Shown piece after piece: positions 44,901 through 56,358 of a stretch of DNA of 64,000 nucleotides. The DNA is from Plantago ovata. Taxonomy: Eukaryota; Streptophyta; Magnoliopsida; Lamiales; Plantaginaceae. The notes beneath the pieces were generated by a model that did no database searches, was not told where the DNA came from, and was given only the letters and a program-made list of their open reading frames with translations. The stretch lies in assembly GCA_028274465.1 (NCBI GenBank), contig CM051457.1, positions 105,089,982-105,153,981 of the forward strand, in the 5' to 3' direction. The translations under genes and the position numbers were made by a program. Within the stretch, counting starts at the first letter, position 1, and the number at the start of each line of letters is the position of its first letter.

Positions 44901-45790
44901 ATTATCCCTACCACAAGCCTAATCCCTACTATATGTGACAAGATACTAGTTTAGATCAAGGTGGTTGCAACAAGCAATATTTAGTAAGCTGAGCTGATCA
45001 TATCCCTTTTTGGACAATGCTACACAATGACTACATTGATCAGAACCACGTCCATGCTTCTATAAAATTCTTAAGTCACTAACTCACAATGAACATATAG
45101 GATCAATTAAGGCAAAATACAGCTCGTATGATATGAACCATAGATGAAAACTTCCAAGTTCCAAATGAATGAATGATAATAATAAGGTAACTAGAACATT
45201 TCATAAAACACGAAACTTTCTAAAATTACCTCCTCAAAGCAATCAGTCCACTGGTTCCTAAGAATCCCATATACAACAGGTTCGCCTTCCACGGCCGCAC
45301 CACCACCATTATCTCTCACTCCAATCGCCTCCTTCAGCTCCCGCAACCCTTCCGCCGCCTCCACCACCCTCCCACACTTTACATCCTCCCCAATCACCCC
45401 CAATTTTCCATCCAGCTCCAAAACCACACCTAAAAACTCCAAAATCTCTTTCTTCTCCCCCAATTCCCGCCTCTTCTCCACAACCTCTTTCACAATCCCA
45501 CTCACTTCAGTCTCAATTGGCTCCTCCGAAATGAGATTGAGCAGCGCAACCACGTCGTTGGCGAGGTGGTCGGATTTCGAAACGACATCGGAGCACTGAG
45601 AGAAGAGAGAGGAGAAGTCGGCGTGGTGCGAGAGGAGGTACGATCGGACGGTGGATTTGATGCGGAGGGAGTGGGAGTCGAGGCGGGAGATGAGGAGGCG
45701 GAGATCCGGTGCAGAGAGCGGCGAAGAGGGAGAGTCCTGTGACGATGGAAGTAGATCTCTGACGTCGATCGTGTTGAGCAAAACGTCCAT
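38959..45790 (-). CDS. ZW10: Centromere/kinetochore protein ZW10 homologue
   Basis: Fourteen exons in gene order: 45790-45230, 43431-43294, 43210-43040, 42880-42719, 42066-41833, 41754-41617, 41523-41431, 40738-40643, 40458-40330, 40248-40171, 39832-39674, 39569-39416, 39319-39237, 39045-38959. They total 760 residues with phases consistent throughout. The first exon has the family N-terminus (MDVLLNTIDVRDLL, then SAPDLRLLISRLDSHSLRIK). Later landmarks are LTWPRLSDQIISNFLSK, VEVHFASRKKVQILAQARN and the C-terminal VEDFIRAIFTDSQLRRECL. ZW10 is a subunit of the Dsl1/NRZ tethering complex for Golgi-to-ER vesicles and, in animals, of the kinetochore RZZ complex. In plants it works with the MAG2 complex. 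The helical, low-complexity-free fold fits. The length exceeds Arabidopsis by about 20 residues, mainly in exon 1. Intron 1 carries a tandem duplication. Confidence 0.93.
43441..45120. repeat. Direct duplication inside ZW10 intron 1
   Basis: The segment starting AATCGAATTCCTCTAAAGAA at about 43441 recurs at about 44552. Shared landmarks in order include CTACTGTAATTCAC, AAGCTAGCTGTGATGCAG, CACTAATGAAACTAGTGTGC and GCAAGATACTAGTTTAGATC-like sequence. The copies differ at scattered positions and by small indels. The first is longer because it holds the LINE fragment at about 43640-44065. Confidence 0.85.
43712..44064 (-). mobile_element. 3' end of an L1-type LINE, 5'-truncated
   Basis: On the minus strand a decayed frame reads like the C-terminal end of plant LINE reverse-transcriptase proteins (MIWETRNAISFNNGTW, then VVDTVKKITWSWLRNG). 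It is followed by about 250 bases of 3' UTR and a poly-A tail, seen as the T run near 43708-43724 on +. A CATAACATACCATTA sequence occurs twice nearby (about 43667 and 43696). The insertion is present in only one of the two duplicated intron copies. Confidence 0.65.
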
Positions 45791-46622
45791 GGCTGAGAGT
45801 CCACACTGTGAGAGTATTATCCCGAATTCACAATTCTCTCAAGTAGCTAAAACCCTAACTCTCTCCTAATCAATTATTCGATCAATTCTCTGACTATGTT
45901 GATTTGAGGTTTCAAATTTGACAAAATAGGTCTCAAGAGAGAATTCTGTTCCGATTTGGTAGCCAAGGCCTTGGATGGTGTGGAAATCTGAAGGGGATTG
46001 TTATCTCCTCTGCAAATCAGTCGAGTCGAGTTGAGTCATTTGGGGAAGACGATCTCGCTCTTTTGTTTTGAAGAATGTTAAAGCGTTACAGAAGGTTCGT
46101 GAATTTATGAACGCTCCAGACAGTGCAAGCCCTGAACCGGCAAACGTGCAAGTTGCAGCGGATGTCTCGACTCTCGAGTTGTTATTATTTGAGCCTAGCC
46201 GTTTTGACTTTTGAGCAAGCTTGAATAACATTCAAATTGAGTTTAAACTCGGCCTTTGAAACAAGCAAAAGCTTGGGCATGAGCTCGACTCGAGCCAACA
46301 TTTTTATATCCGAGCTCGGTAAGAACAAAGGAAATCCGACATGAATTTTAGAGAACTCATTATTGTGTTTGGTGAGTATTGGCGATTCATCATCTCTCTA
46401 CCCGAATCTAGGTATGGAATCGAGTACTTTACTAGAGCATTTATTTGTAGCATAAGTAGAAAACAATTATACTATACGTGCATGTTTTTTTTACCCAATA
46501 TTCAGTGTTCAGAATCATTTGCATACCTGCACCTAATGCCTTATATACAACGTAACTCTTTCGAAGTTTGAGTTAATAATTCAAAACTTGCACGGTGATA
46601 TTATTGCGGAAAAAAAAAATCC
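45791..46622. other. ZW10 5' leader/promoter and spacer
   Basis: The first 100-150 bases upstream of the ZW10 ATG (to the right of 45790) are probably leader. The rest contains no frame with a recognisable domain on either strand. Confidence 0.45.
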
Positions 46623-47049
46623 AGGTTCCCAGAGAATATAGAGTTGGTGCCAGTGGAAGGAATGGCTACGGATTATGGGCAAGATAAATTATGTATGCAA
46701 TCACTAGAGAGCATATATGTAGCTTACCTTGTCTACTCTTCAAGTCCATCCTGGACGGATTAAAATATGTACCAATTAAACTATCAAAGGCTCCGTGTTT
46801 ATGACCGGGGAAAAAGATGAGAATAGTAGTAGTACTATCATCTACTTGGATCCACCACAGAACCCTGTAAGCTAGGTACTGATGTAAAGTTTGCGAAACA
46901 GAGAGGTGACTCATGTTTCGATGTCAAACTGGGGGAGTTTTTGGTGAATGAGGGATGTGAAGATGGTGATCTGGAGATGGACTGCATGGAGGTTACAGTT
47001 AAGAACTGGAAGAAAGGTCTTATTATTGAAGGGGTTGAGATTCGACCTG

Positions 47050-47362
47050 TGTAAGGACTAGTGTTCTGAAGCATGAAGAACACGACGACTAAATTGAAAA
47101 TGATCAAAGTTCTAAAGGACTTTATGTAATTAAATTTTTGTATTAGGTTTGAGTTGTATTGTACGTAACACATTAAGAGTTGTACTTATAGCCGTTAGGA
47201 TTAGGAAAAGACTTCTCTACCCTATTCCCCCTTTTCCTAGTATAAGCAGTACTTCTCTGTATTTGCTAAGCTTTCATCTTGTTCATTGAATTTTCTCCTG
47301 TACTCCAAATATTCAATTCAATATGATGAATAAAGTTTCAGTTTAGTTTTGTTATCTTCACA
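47050..47362 (+). repeat. Copia-1 5' LTR
   Basis: It contains the promoter-side sequence of the element and supplies the stop codon that now ends the PP2-like frame. Terminal dinucleotides are TG and CA. Confidence 0.92.
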
Positions 47363-47584
47363 TGGTATCATTCGCTAATTCATACTGAATCGTGCTTGAT
47401 TTTTCAATCATGTACTTCCGCATTTGCACGAGCTCTGTTGATTCTTCTGGTTTTTGTCCAGAGAATTTTGGTTTTTTGAGCAATTTTCTGCAAGCATCTT
47501 GCTTGTTCTGTACTTGTTGTCACCAATTTGTTGATAATCGTTATTGTTCTTTGTTGTGGTTCAAACAATTTTGAACTTGTTTCC

Positions 47585-50500
47585 ATGGCGATCAATTCTG
47601 AGACGAGTGCTCCGAAGCCAAACCCTACTAATGATTCTTCATCACCTTACTATGTTCATCCGGGGGAGAGTGCTGGTTTCAAGATAGTTTCTGAGGTTTT
47701 TTTATGGTTCTGATTATGTCAATTGGGCGCACGCTGTGACTCTATAGTTGACGGTCAAGAACAAGCTAGGGTTTGTTGATGGCACAATCACAAAACCTGC
47801 TAAAGACGTTGATGATGTTATGAAAACGGCTTGGAATCGTGCCAATTGTCTGGTATTGTCTTGGTTACTCAACTCTGTTTCTAAAGAAATTCGAAGTTCT
47901 TTGCTATATTTCAAAACTGCTGTTGATATTTGGAAAGATTTGAAAGCTAGATACACTAAGACAAATGGTACAAGGGTCTTTCAAGATGAAAAGGCTTTGA
48001 GTACTATGAAACAAGGGAATATGCCTTTATCTGTTTATTATTCCTCTTTCAAAGCTTTGTGGGATGAGTTTATGGATTTTAGACCTGTACCAAAGTGTAA
48101 GTGTGAAGGCCGTAAATGTGATGTGTATAAGGAGATGACCAAATCTAGAGAGAGTGATGGTGTTCTGGAGTTTTTGGTTCGGTTAGATGATAGTTACAAT
48201 AGTCTGAGAAGCCACATACTAGTTACCTCTCCACAGTCTTCTCTGTCTGAAATTTATGGGATGCTTATGGTGGAAGAAAGTCAGAGGTGTTTACAGAATG
48301 GTGGAGGAATGAATCATGAGTCTATGGCTATGATTATGATGTCTCAGTCTGGTGCAAAGAATAGTGGTGATGCTATTACACAAAGTGTTAATGCTGCAGC
48401 TAAGTTCTATAACTCCGAGAAGAAACCATTATTCTGTTTTTTTTTTAAACGGAGAAACCATTATTCTGTAGTTTATGTAGAATGAATGGTCACACAGTTG
48501 AGAGATGTTATGAAGAGAATGGATATCCTCCAAACTGGAAACACAAGACTCAGAAGAAGAGTTATAAAATTCAAGTGGAGGTGTCAATGCAAACAAGTTT
48601 CAAAAGTACTCTAATGGAAATAGTGAGCAGTTTAAGAGGGCACAAGCACATGCAACAATGATAATGGATGAGAGTAATGAGGATGTTGTAAGTGACAAGA
48701 ACATGGATTCTGATTTGGTTCGACCTGATGTCTATCAGCAGTTCTTGGAGTTCACTAAGTATCAGAAGCAACAACAACAACAAAATAGTACTGGAAATCA
48801 TTATGCTGATGTGGCTATTGCTAGCACTTCTCAAACTGACACAAATGCTACTCAAGCTCAATCCAAGGGTAAAACTTCTACTGGTTCCTTTGAAGGTATT
48901 TTCGCTTTCTCTGCAACTGTTTTACCTAATGAATGGATCATAGATACATGAGCATCTGATCATATGTTATGTGACAAATCTTTATTTACTAACATGCCTA
49001 TACCTGTATCTGTTGAAATTCAATTACCTACTGGTTAGCTAGATCACTTATTTTCCAGTCTCATGTCCCCTTAAAATATTGGAATGAGTGTATTATGGTT
49101 GCAACACACATCATTAACATGTTACCAACTAGTGTTCTGAAGAATAGAACTCCATATGAAATTTTATATGGAACTGAGCCTAGTTATGATCATTTTAGAA
49201 CCTTTGGATGTTTGTGTTTTGCTTCTACTAATATTGCAGGTAGACACAAGTTCCAGAAGAGGGCAATGAAATGTGTATTTTTGGGATATCCTTTTGGAAC
49301 AAAGGGTTATAGAATTCTTGATCTTGAAACTAAACATGTTATTGTTTCTAGAGATGTAGTTTTCTATGAAGCAATTTTTCCTTTTCAAGATACTGAATAT
49401 TTGAAATCTGATGATGAGTGATTTCCTGAAACAAAAGGTATTTATGAATTTGAGCATTACATGACTCCCGAGAATTTCATACCAATTCATATGACAAGTG
49501 AAATGAATAATGTTAGTAATGTTAATCAAGTTCATGATGATAATATTATTGCTTCTCATGTTCATCATGATTTGCATGTTGCAAATGATATTGTTTTTCC
49601 TGAATTGACTGAGCTGCATGATAATAATGTTGCCGACCACATAGTGGTTACTACTAACAATGATTCTACAGGTATAACAAGAGATAATTCTTTATCAACT
49701 AACATTTTTGTAGAACAAACAACTGGAAATGTAATTTCTGGGAAAAACATCAATGTTGTATTTGAAAGGGCAAATAAAGCTAGCAATACAAGTGCTAGAC
49801 CTGCTATATTTGAAAGAGCAAAAACTACTAGCAATACAAGTGCTGTTAGAGAAAAGAGAAATCCATCTCACTTACAGGTATATGAGGTAAAATTACCTAG
49901 CTCTTCAAAGCATCATAGTGCAAATGTTGTTTCTGTTGCTAGAACTAGTTGTATATCTCAGTATCCTATTAGCAACTATATTTCTACTAAAAATTTATCT
50001 CCTAAGCATGTTTGTTTCACAACTGCCATTACTTGTGTTTTTAAAGAAGCAAACAAATTTCCAGAATGGCAACAAGCCATGAAAAATGAAATTGAAGCTC
50101 TTGAAAAGAACAATAATGAGGTTTTGACAACTTTGCCTAACGACAAGCATTGTATTGGTTCCAAATGGGTTTATAAAGCTAAATTTAAGGATGATGGAAC
50201 TCTTGAAAGATATAAGGCTAGGCTGTTGCTCAGGGTTACACACAAGAAGAAAGAATTGATTATTTTGATACCTTCTCTACTGTAATTAAACTAAACACAG
50301 TTCAGCTTCTTTTAGCTGTGGCAATTGTAAAAAAGTGGCATTTACAGCAACTGGATGTCAACAATGCCTTTTTACATGGTGATCTAGAAGAGGAGGTGTA
50401 CATGAAACCACCTCAAGGATATATGAAGGAAGGAGATACACGAGTCTGCAGATTAGTAAAAAGCCTATATGGGCTTAAACAAGCTTCAAGGCAATGGTTC

Positions 50501-52096
50501 AATAAACTGACTACAAGTCTAGTAAAAATTGGTTATAGTCAATCTCTTGCTGATATATCTCTTTTACTAAAAAGCATGATGATTCTATTACTATATTATT
50601 GATCTATATGTTGATGACATTATTCTGTCTAGCAGTGATATGAATGAGATCATTTGCACATAGAATTTACAATTGAGGATCTGGGAGACCTTAAGTGTAT
50701 GTTGGGACTGGAAGTTGCTAGGTCTGTACAAGGTTTAACTGTCTGTCAGAGGAAATATACACTTGATGTACTTGTTGACACAGGTTTCTCTGACTGCAAG
50801 CCGAGTAAAATACCTATGGACCAAAAGCTCAAGTTGAGTAAAGATGATGGTGTTCTACTGTCTGATCCTCAGGTTTACAAAAGTTTAGTAGGCAAGTTAT
50901 TGTATCTAGCAATAACAAGACCTGATATATGTTATATTGTACAACTTTTGATCCAGTTCATGTCTAATACTACCAGTGAAGTCAATCCCGGCGCGATCGC
51001 GCGCGATCCTTGCCTCTGGGGAGGTGACCGCTCCAGGCCTCGGGTAGTAAAGCGGGCTGTCCCGCCCGCGACAGCCTGCTATCCCGGTATTGCGTCCCAG
51101 GCGCGATAGCCCGGGACACTTATGTTGAAGCTTTTCTGGTGGATTCCGGTGAACTCCGGCCGGTCCTACCATGGGTCAAAACTAATTGCTTGATTGATTA
51201 TGCTATGTGCAATTTTTCCTCTTCAATTGGGACAATTTTGGATTAGGGTTTTATGACATTGAATGGGGGCTTTGAATTAGGATTTTTTTAATTAGGTTTT
51301 TCTAAAATTGAATTGGGGAGTTCATTTAATTCTTGTTTTATTGCTTTAATACTCTCATATACATGGATATATTAGTTATATTGATTGATTATACTTCTAT
51401 TGGACATTACATAATTTTCTATACTTTTTTGTGTTTTTTTCCTTTCCTTCACTGTCTCGCCCGGGACCGCGATCCCGGTATTTTGGTCCTAGCGCGTCGT
51501 ACCGCGATACGGGATCGAAAACACTGAATACTACAGATATTCACTTGGAACTTGCTCATAAAGTATTAAGATACTGAAAGACAGTCCTGGCCTTGGTGTT
51601 TTCTACAATGTTAATTCTTCTTTACATCTTAAAGCATTTAGTGGTGCAGATTGGGGAGGCTGCAGGGACACTATAAAGAGCATGACTGGATATGCTATCT
51701 ATCTAGGTGATTCTTTGGAAGTCTAAAAAACAGCAGGTACTCAGTAAATCAAGCGCAGAAGCAGAATATAGAGTTGCTGCTATGACAAGTTGTGAAGTGC
51801 AATGACTGCTATATATCTTTAATGACTTTGGCATACTACATACACAATCTGCACTTTTATATACTGATAGTATGTCTGCATTTTATTTGGCTCATAATCC
51901 AGTTCAAAATCAAAGAACTAAGCACATAGAACTGGATTGCCATTTCATAAGAGAGAAAATCACTTCCAAAGCGATAAAAATGTTTCACACAAAAAATGAT
52001 TACCAAGTAGCGGATATCCTTACCAAACCTCTAGCTGGTGTTTTGTTTGACAGGTTATGGCAATCTAAACCTGAAGAACATCCATGTTTAGATTGA
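47585..52096 (+). pseudogene. Copia-1 gag-pol remnant
   Basis: Gag begins at ATG 47585 (PYYVHPGESAGFKIV), shifts frame, and continues at 47748-48485 with a UBN2-type capsid segment. A CCHC zinc-knuckle remnant follows near 48478. The protease motif near 48935 reads WIIDT-stop-ASDH (TGA). A deletion then joins the end of protease (about 49036) to late integrase (WNECIMVATHIIN, 49082), removing the integrase zinc finger and most of the catalytic core. Reverse transcriptase (50040-51000) keeps [31 protein letters not shown] and YVDD but has several frameshifts. RNase H resumes after the hAT insertion, with stops. Typical Copia order (gag-PR-INT-RT-RH), dead copy. Confidence 0.88.
50974..51526. 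mobile_element. GC-ended hAT-type element, 553 bp, inside Copia-1
   Basis: It begins CAGTGAAGTCAATCCCGG and ends CGGGATCGAAAACACTG, inverted ends of about 17 bp with mismatches. The flanks are the exact 8-bp AATACTAC (50966-50973, 51527-51534). Both subterminal regions are CpG-rich with repeated CGCGATC and CCCGGGAC-like palindromes, while the middle is AT-rich. No transposase is encoded. The RNase H reading resumes after it. Confidence 0.82.
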
Positions 52097-52103
52097 GGGA
52101 TGG

Positions 52104-52424
52104 TGTAAGGACTAGTGTTCTGAAGCATGAAGAACACGAGGACTAAATTGAAAATGATCAAAGTTCTGAAGGACGTTTTTGTAAATAGATTTTTGTATTA
52201 GGTTTGAGTTGTATTGTACGTAACGCATTAAGAGTTGTACTTATAGCCGTTAGGATTAGGAAAAAACTTCTCTACGCTTTTCCCCCTTTTCCTAGTATAA
52301 GTAGTACTTCTATGTATTTGCTAAGTTTTCATCTTGTTCATTGAATTTTAACCTGTAATCTGTACTCCAAATATTCAATTCAATATGATGAATAAAGTTT
52401 CAGTTTAGTTTTGTTATCTTCACA
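52104..52424 (+). repeat. Copia-1 3' LTR
   Basis: Direct copy of the 5' LTR with an extra 7-8 bases near 52352 and scattered substitutions, ending at the ACCTG duplication. Confidence 0.92.
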
Positions 52425-52443
52425 ACCTGCCAAATCCGACTAA

Positions 52444-54038
52444 TGCAAGGCTTAAATCCATCATGAACAGCAGGAGGAAAAATGTCTAATAAGAGTGGTT
52501 TCACCGAATAAGTCCGTGTGATTTCTGAGTCACTTCCCTAATAAACTCAGTGTGATTTGTCTGTCTGTGATTAGTAGAAGTTTTGTGCATGCTGTATTGC
52601 TGTGTGTAATTTCATTTCAGAGTTCTAATAAGAGTGCACCTGTTTCGAATTTCAACCGAATCAAATAACATAACTGAAATCTTTATTTAAAACAGCAAAT
52701 GTTGCCCAAATGTATTGAATGCATAGCGCCATAGCGTTATCCTCAGGGTCCCCGAGTACCTCCGGTGTTTCATGACAGTTATGGAGGAATTATTATTACA
52801 AATAATAGTCTGATGATACCAGTTCATAACTAAGCATGCAAAAAGTTTTGATTCTGATGATAAATAAATACACACAAATATAACGAACTTCTTCACTTCC
52901 ATCCAGCCATCAAATTGAATTCCTTCTTTAATATCTCATGCATCAAGCTAGTTTCTGTTGCAAAACAGAACAATGTGACTATGTGAGTTGTGAAACCGCA
53001 AGTCAATGAGAATTTTTTAACATAGTTGTATCTGAACAACAGAACAAGCACATAACATATTAACTCGATCCATTTCCAAAATGATACTAGACGATAGGCT
53101 ATATAGTACAATAGAGCCAAATATATATCTACAAATCACATAAAATTAGATTTTCTTGGACGAGCCAATGAGTCAATGACACAGATACGTACACAGTAAT
53201 CCAGATCAACTCGATCATGGACAAGTAGACAACTAGTAATTCAATGAGCCAATGGGATTGATAATAGTGGACAAGTAGACAAGTAGTAATCCAGATCAAC
53301 TCGATCATGGACGATGGTTACCTTCTACTCCAAAGTCCAAACGTGTCGCTTATAAGATGAAGATACTAGTAGTACTTTCTTCGTACCTCTCCCCTTCGTC
53401 TTATTCACTTATTTTAGTTTCCGTTTGATATCAAAATTAATAACAGGAGGGAAAAAATTTAAGTTGGAGTTATTGAAAGATATTTTGTAAGCAAAACAAT
53501 GAAAGAAGTGATATGCCTTGTGGTGGTTGAAGTCTCGAAGAGATGCATTCGGAATGACGAACCGGTGCGACATTAGAGTACTATTTGATGTGCTCTTTCG
53601 GAAAGGCTTTGGATGAAAGGATGCAACTTATCATTAATCATTGTGTAATTAGTTGTTAATTAATTACTTTGTAAATGATAGTTGTTTTATTCATTGTATA
53701 CTGTACGTACTAATATTTGAATGGATGTGTCAAAAGGACACATTGTTTGGAGCCTTTCAATGAAGCATTGCAACTCTTTGCTAGTATCATTTCAAATACT
53801 ATAAGTATGAGACTCTCGGCTACACAAAGAAGCACAAAATAAAACTATCTTCTTTTCTTCTGTCTACACTCTTCATATATATTCTCATATCCTTGTTGTA
53901 TCCCGAAAGCGGTCTTCTCTTTTTTAGGATAAATATTGCTTTTTAGAAAGTGATTTCGTTCACGCCCCATAATTTATTATTCCTACAGATTTCTGCCTCT
54001 ACATAATTATTTCTACCAATCAAAAAGCAATATAACTA
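52444..54038. other. Spacer, probably including the 5' LTR of Copia-2
   Basis: The left part is downstream of the PP2-like stop. A 28-bp segment (AGTAATCCAGATCAACTCGA...) occurs twice near 53192 and 53286. The stretch about 53700-53990 directly upstream of the Copia-2 gag start (ATG 54039) has the place and look of an LTR end plus leader. No second LTR is in the window to compare with, so its limits are open. Confidence 0.4.
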
Positions 54039-54104
54039 ATGGAGGCAGAAAAGAATTTTGGTGTGAATTTTCAATTTCAAGAGAAAGAGTCCATCAAACT
54101 TGAT

Positions 54105-54247
54105 CACCGAAAACCGAACTGAAAAACCGAACCGAACCAATCCGATCCAACATCTTCGGTTTGGTTCGCAGTTCATTACTTTGACAGATTTCGGTTTTCG
54201 GTTCGGTTAAAAAACCGCAGTTTATCGGATTAAACCGATCCGATCAA

Positions 54248-54311
<64 letters not shown>

Positions 54312-54712
54312 TTACAAATTATATGTACGACACTCCAGTCTTCTCCTCATTTTTCAACCCTAATCGACTAATATGTAATAGACTAATCGTAATCGTTTTC
54401 GTAACCGTATCGTATGAACTTTGAATTTGGTGAACTTCTTCCATTTGGTAGAAAATTGTCAAACTTGTATTTTGACTTTTGATTTGATTTAGAGTACTAC
54501 TGTTTGATTTGGATATTTGTGATTCAAAAAAAAAAAAAAAAAGTTCGGATTATTCGAATTAATCCGCAACCGAACCGATAATTTTCGGATCAAACCGAAA
54601 CCGAACCGATAATTTCGATTCTATTTTCAAATTGGACAAAATTTTATGCTTCGGTTCGGTTCAAACCGATGTTCGGTTCGGTTTTGAACCGAACCGCCCA
54701 TGCCCAGCCCTA
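54105..54712. mobile_element. CGGTTCGG-rich nonautonomous element in Copia-2 gag
   Basis: Dense CCGAACCGAAC/CGGTTCGG runs at both sides (54105-54245, 54540-54705) surround an AT-rich middle. The right end CATGCCCAGCCCTA is the inverse of TAGGGCTGGGCATG, an end common to a plant hAT-like family. The left end lacks its partner, and the flanks (ACTTGAT / GCTTCGA) are only partly alike, so the left edge is probably truncated. Confidence 0.5.
54248..54313. repeat. (ATT)n microsatellite, about 22 units
   Basis: An uninterrupted TAT/ATT run inside the CGGTTCGG-rich element. At this length it is likely to vary between individuals. Confidence 0.95.
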
Positions 54713-56042
54713 GCTTCGACGGAACGAACTATCCAAGATGGCAAGATCGGGTGTCATGGCTGCTCACATCTCTGAATCTGTACTATCTTCTCGCTCCAGA
54801 CTTGCCACCAATTGAGGAAGCAAAGGAGGATGATACTGCGGAATGGAAGGAGAAACTAAGTTCTGACAAAGCAAAGCGCACCACAGATGAGATGCTATGC
54901 AGAGGACATATTCTGAATTCTTACAAGCCGGTTGTACGATGTCTATCGGAACTACAAGACACCGAAGGAGGTCTGGGATGCTCTGGAATCTAAATACAAG
55001 AAGCGAGATACGGATCGCTTTTGGCACTTAAGTTTTTCGAATTTACTTTCTCCATGAATATGCCAATTATGGATCAAGTTAGAGAATTGGAGGTCCTTGT
55101 TTCCCAAATGAATGAGTTGCAAATAAAGGTTCTTGATGCGATTCAAGTAGCGGCGATCTTGTCGAAACTTCCTTCTACTTGGAATGATTATCGAAGGAAA
55201 ATTCTGCACTCTACAGAAACTTTTAGTATTGAACAGTTCATCACTCATATGCAAATTGAGTGCGAGAATCGAACAAGAGATGAACTAGTTTTGGGTTCAA
55301 ATGTGAATCATGTTTCTGGTGCTGGAATTCGAACCTCTCGTGGTGCTCCAAATAATCTTAAAGTGCAGAAAAAGAAGTTCAAGAATGGCAAAGGTGTCAA
55401 CAATTCTAAGAAGTTTCGCCATTGTTTCCATTGTGGAAAGAGAGGACACTATATCAAGGAGTGTCGCCATCGAAACAACAAGAGCCTTGGTTCATCAAGT
55501 ACAAACAATGCAAATATGGTTGTGGCGGAAAAAAATGAGTTTGTTGCTATGATGACAGAACTTCATATGGCTTCGGTGACTATGACAAAAGAATGGTGGC
55601 TGGATTCCGGTGCTACTATTCATGTTTATAACGATAAGGCTCTCTTCAAAGTCTACAATGAACTGAGCGAGCCCGAAGAAGTTCTCATGGGTAATCATGT
55701 TGCTGCAAAAGTTGTCGCAAAAGGAAGTGTTGAATTGACTTTCACTTCCGGAAAGAAACTCACTCATGTGAATGTCTTCCATGTTCCAGAACTTAGGAAG
55801 AATCTGATTTCTGCAAATTTATTGTGTAAGAATGGATTCAAAATTGTACTAGAGGCCGATAAGGCTATTGTAACCAAGAATGGAGTGTTCATTGGAAAAG
55901 GATACTCTTGTGATGGCATGTTCAAACTCTCTATCAATGAAATAAATTCTGTTGTTTATGTTGCTGAGTCTCCTATTTTATGGCATGCTAGATTAATTAG
56001 GACATTTAAATTATCGTTATTTACATTATATGTCAAAGCATG

Positions 56043-56358
56043 TGTAATGCCCTAGATTTCAGAAGTTTAAAAGGGTTGAGAACGCTACTCATACTAACAA
56101 TGTGCACCTTTCTTTTCGGAAATCCACCTAGAAGAACTTCAGAGTTAAGCGTGCTTGCTCTGGAGCAATTTTAGGAGCAATTTTAGGATGGGTGACCCAC
56201 TGGGAAGTTTCCGGTGCGCGCACGAGTGAGGACAAAGTGCGCGGATTAGAACCCATGTTGGTCTGTGAGACCAGCATATCACCCCGGAGAGCGCCCATGA
56301 GTAACCTTGCCGGCCCGTTGAGCTGGGTCTCGGCCCGTTAGTGGGTCGGGTCGTTACA
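56043..56358 (+). mobile_element. Cassandra TRIM solo LTR with 5S-rRNA-like sequence
   Basis: It starts TGTAATGCCC and ends GGGTCGGGTCGTTACA, with 5-bp flanks GCATG (56038-56042) and ACATG (56359-56363), one mismatch. Inside, AGAACTTCAGAGTTAAGCGT and GATGGGTGACC, then CTGGGAAGT, match conserved parts of plant 5S rRNA including the A box and the intermediate/C-box region. A 5S-derived promoter within the LTR is the defining feature of Cassandra elements. Only one LTR is present, so recombination between two LTRs probably removed the rest. Confidence 0.9.
56098..56215 (+). other. 5S-rRNA-like internal region of the Cassandra LTR
   Basis: This is transposon sequence, not a functional 5S gene. 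The 5' third is diverged, and GAGCAATTTTAG is duplicated between the A box and the GATGGGTGACC block, widening the normal spacing of the RNA polymerase III control elements by 14-15 bases. Confidence 0.8.

Larger units (their letters stand above)
47050..52424 (+). mobile_element. Copia-1: LTR retrotransposon with both LTRs and TSD
   Basis: Two LTRs (47050-47362, 313 bp; 52104-52424, 321 bp) start TGTAAGGACTAGTG and end ATCTTCACA. They are roughly 95% alike by eye, with one 7-8-bp indel. The exact duplication ACCTG flanks them (47045-47049, 52425-52429). The primer site TGGTATCA follows LTR1 at 47363 and the polypurine-like TTGAGGGATGG precedes LTR2. The coding part is deleted and broken, and a hAT element sits in the RNase H region, so the element cannot move by itself. 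Confidence 0.92.
46623..52443 (+). pseudogene. PP2/Nictaba-like lectin gene remnant, split by a Copia element
   Basis: The stretch 46812-47049 reads ...KQRGDSCFDVKLGEFLVNEG, then LEMDCMEVTVKNWKKGLIIEG and VEIRP. This matches the C-terminal pattern of phloem protein 2 (Nictaba-related) lectins, often fused to an F-box (DGW-EIELGEFF...EV-GG-WK-GLI-EGIEIRP). Upstream, 46623-46763 (RFPENIELV...YVAYLVY) resembles the preceding part of the domain but ends in a stop, and at least one frameshift separates the two. A Copia insertion (47050-52424) interrupts the gene just after CGACCTG. The last codons and a stop resume at 52430-52443. With the insertion the frame ends at TAA 47052-47054, inside the LTR. 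No F-box exon was found. These lectins bind glycans. This copy is most likely dead. Confidence 0.55.

Noticed and set aside
45502-45869. Overlapping frames in the other phases of ZW10 exon 1
   Set aside because: They are shadows of the ZW10 N-terminal exon, which matches the family from its first residue.
46341-46571. 76-codon plus-strand frame as an F-box exon of the PP2-like gene
   Set aside because: No F-box motif can be seen in it and no in-frame splice link to 46623 was found.
56098-56215. A functional 5S rRNA gene
   Set aside because: It is flanked by LTR ends and a target duplication, its first third does not match 5S rRNA, and the control boxes are wrongly spaced. It is Cassandra sequence.
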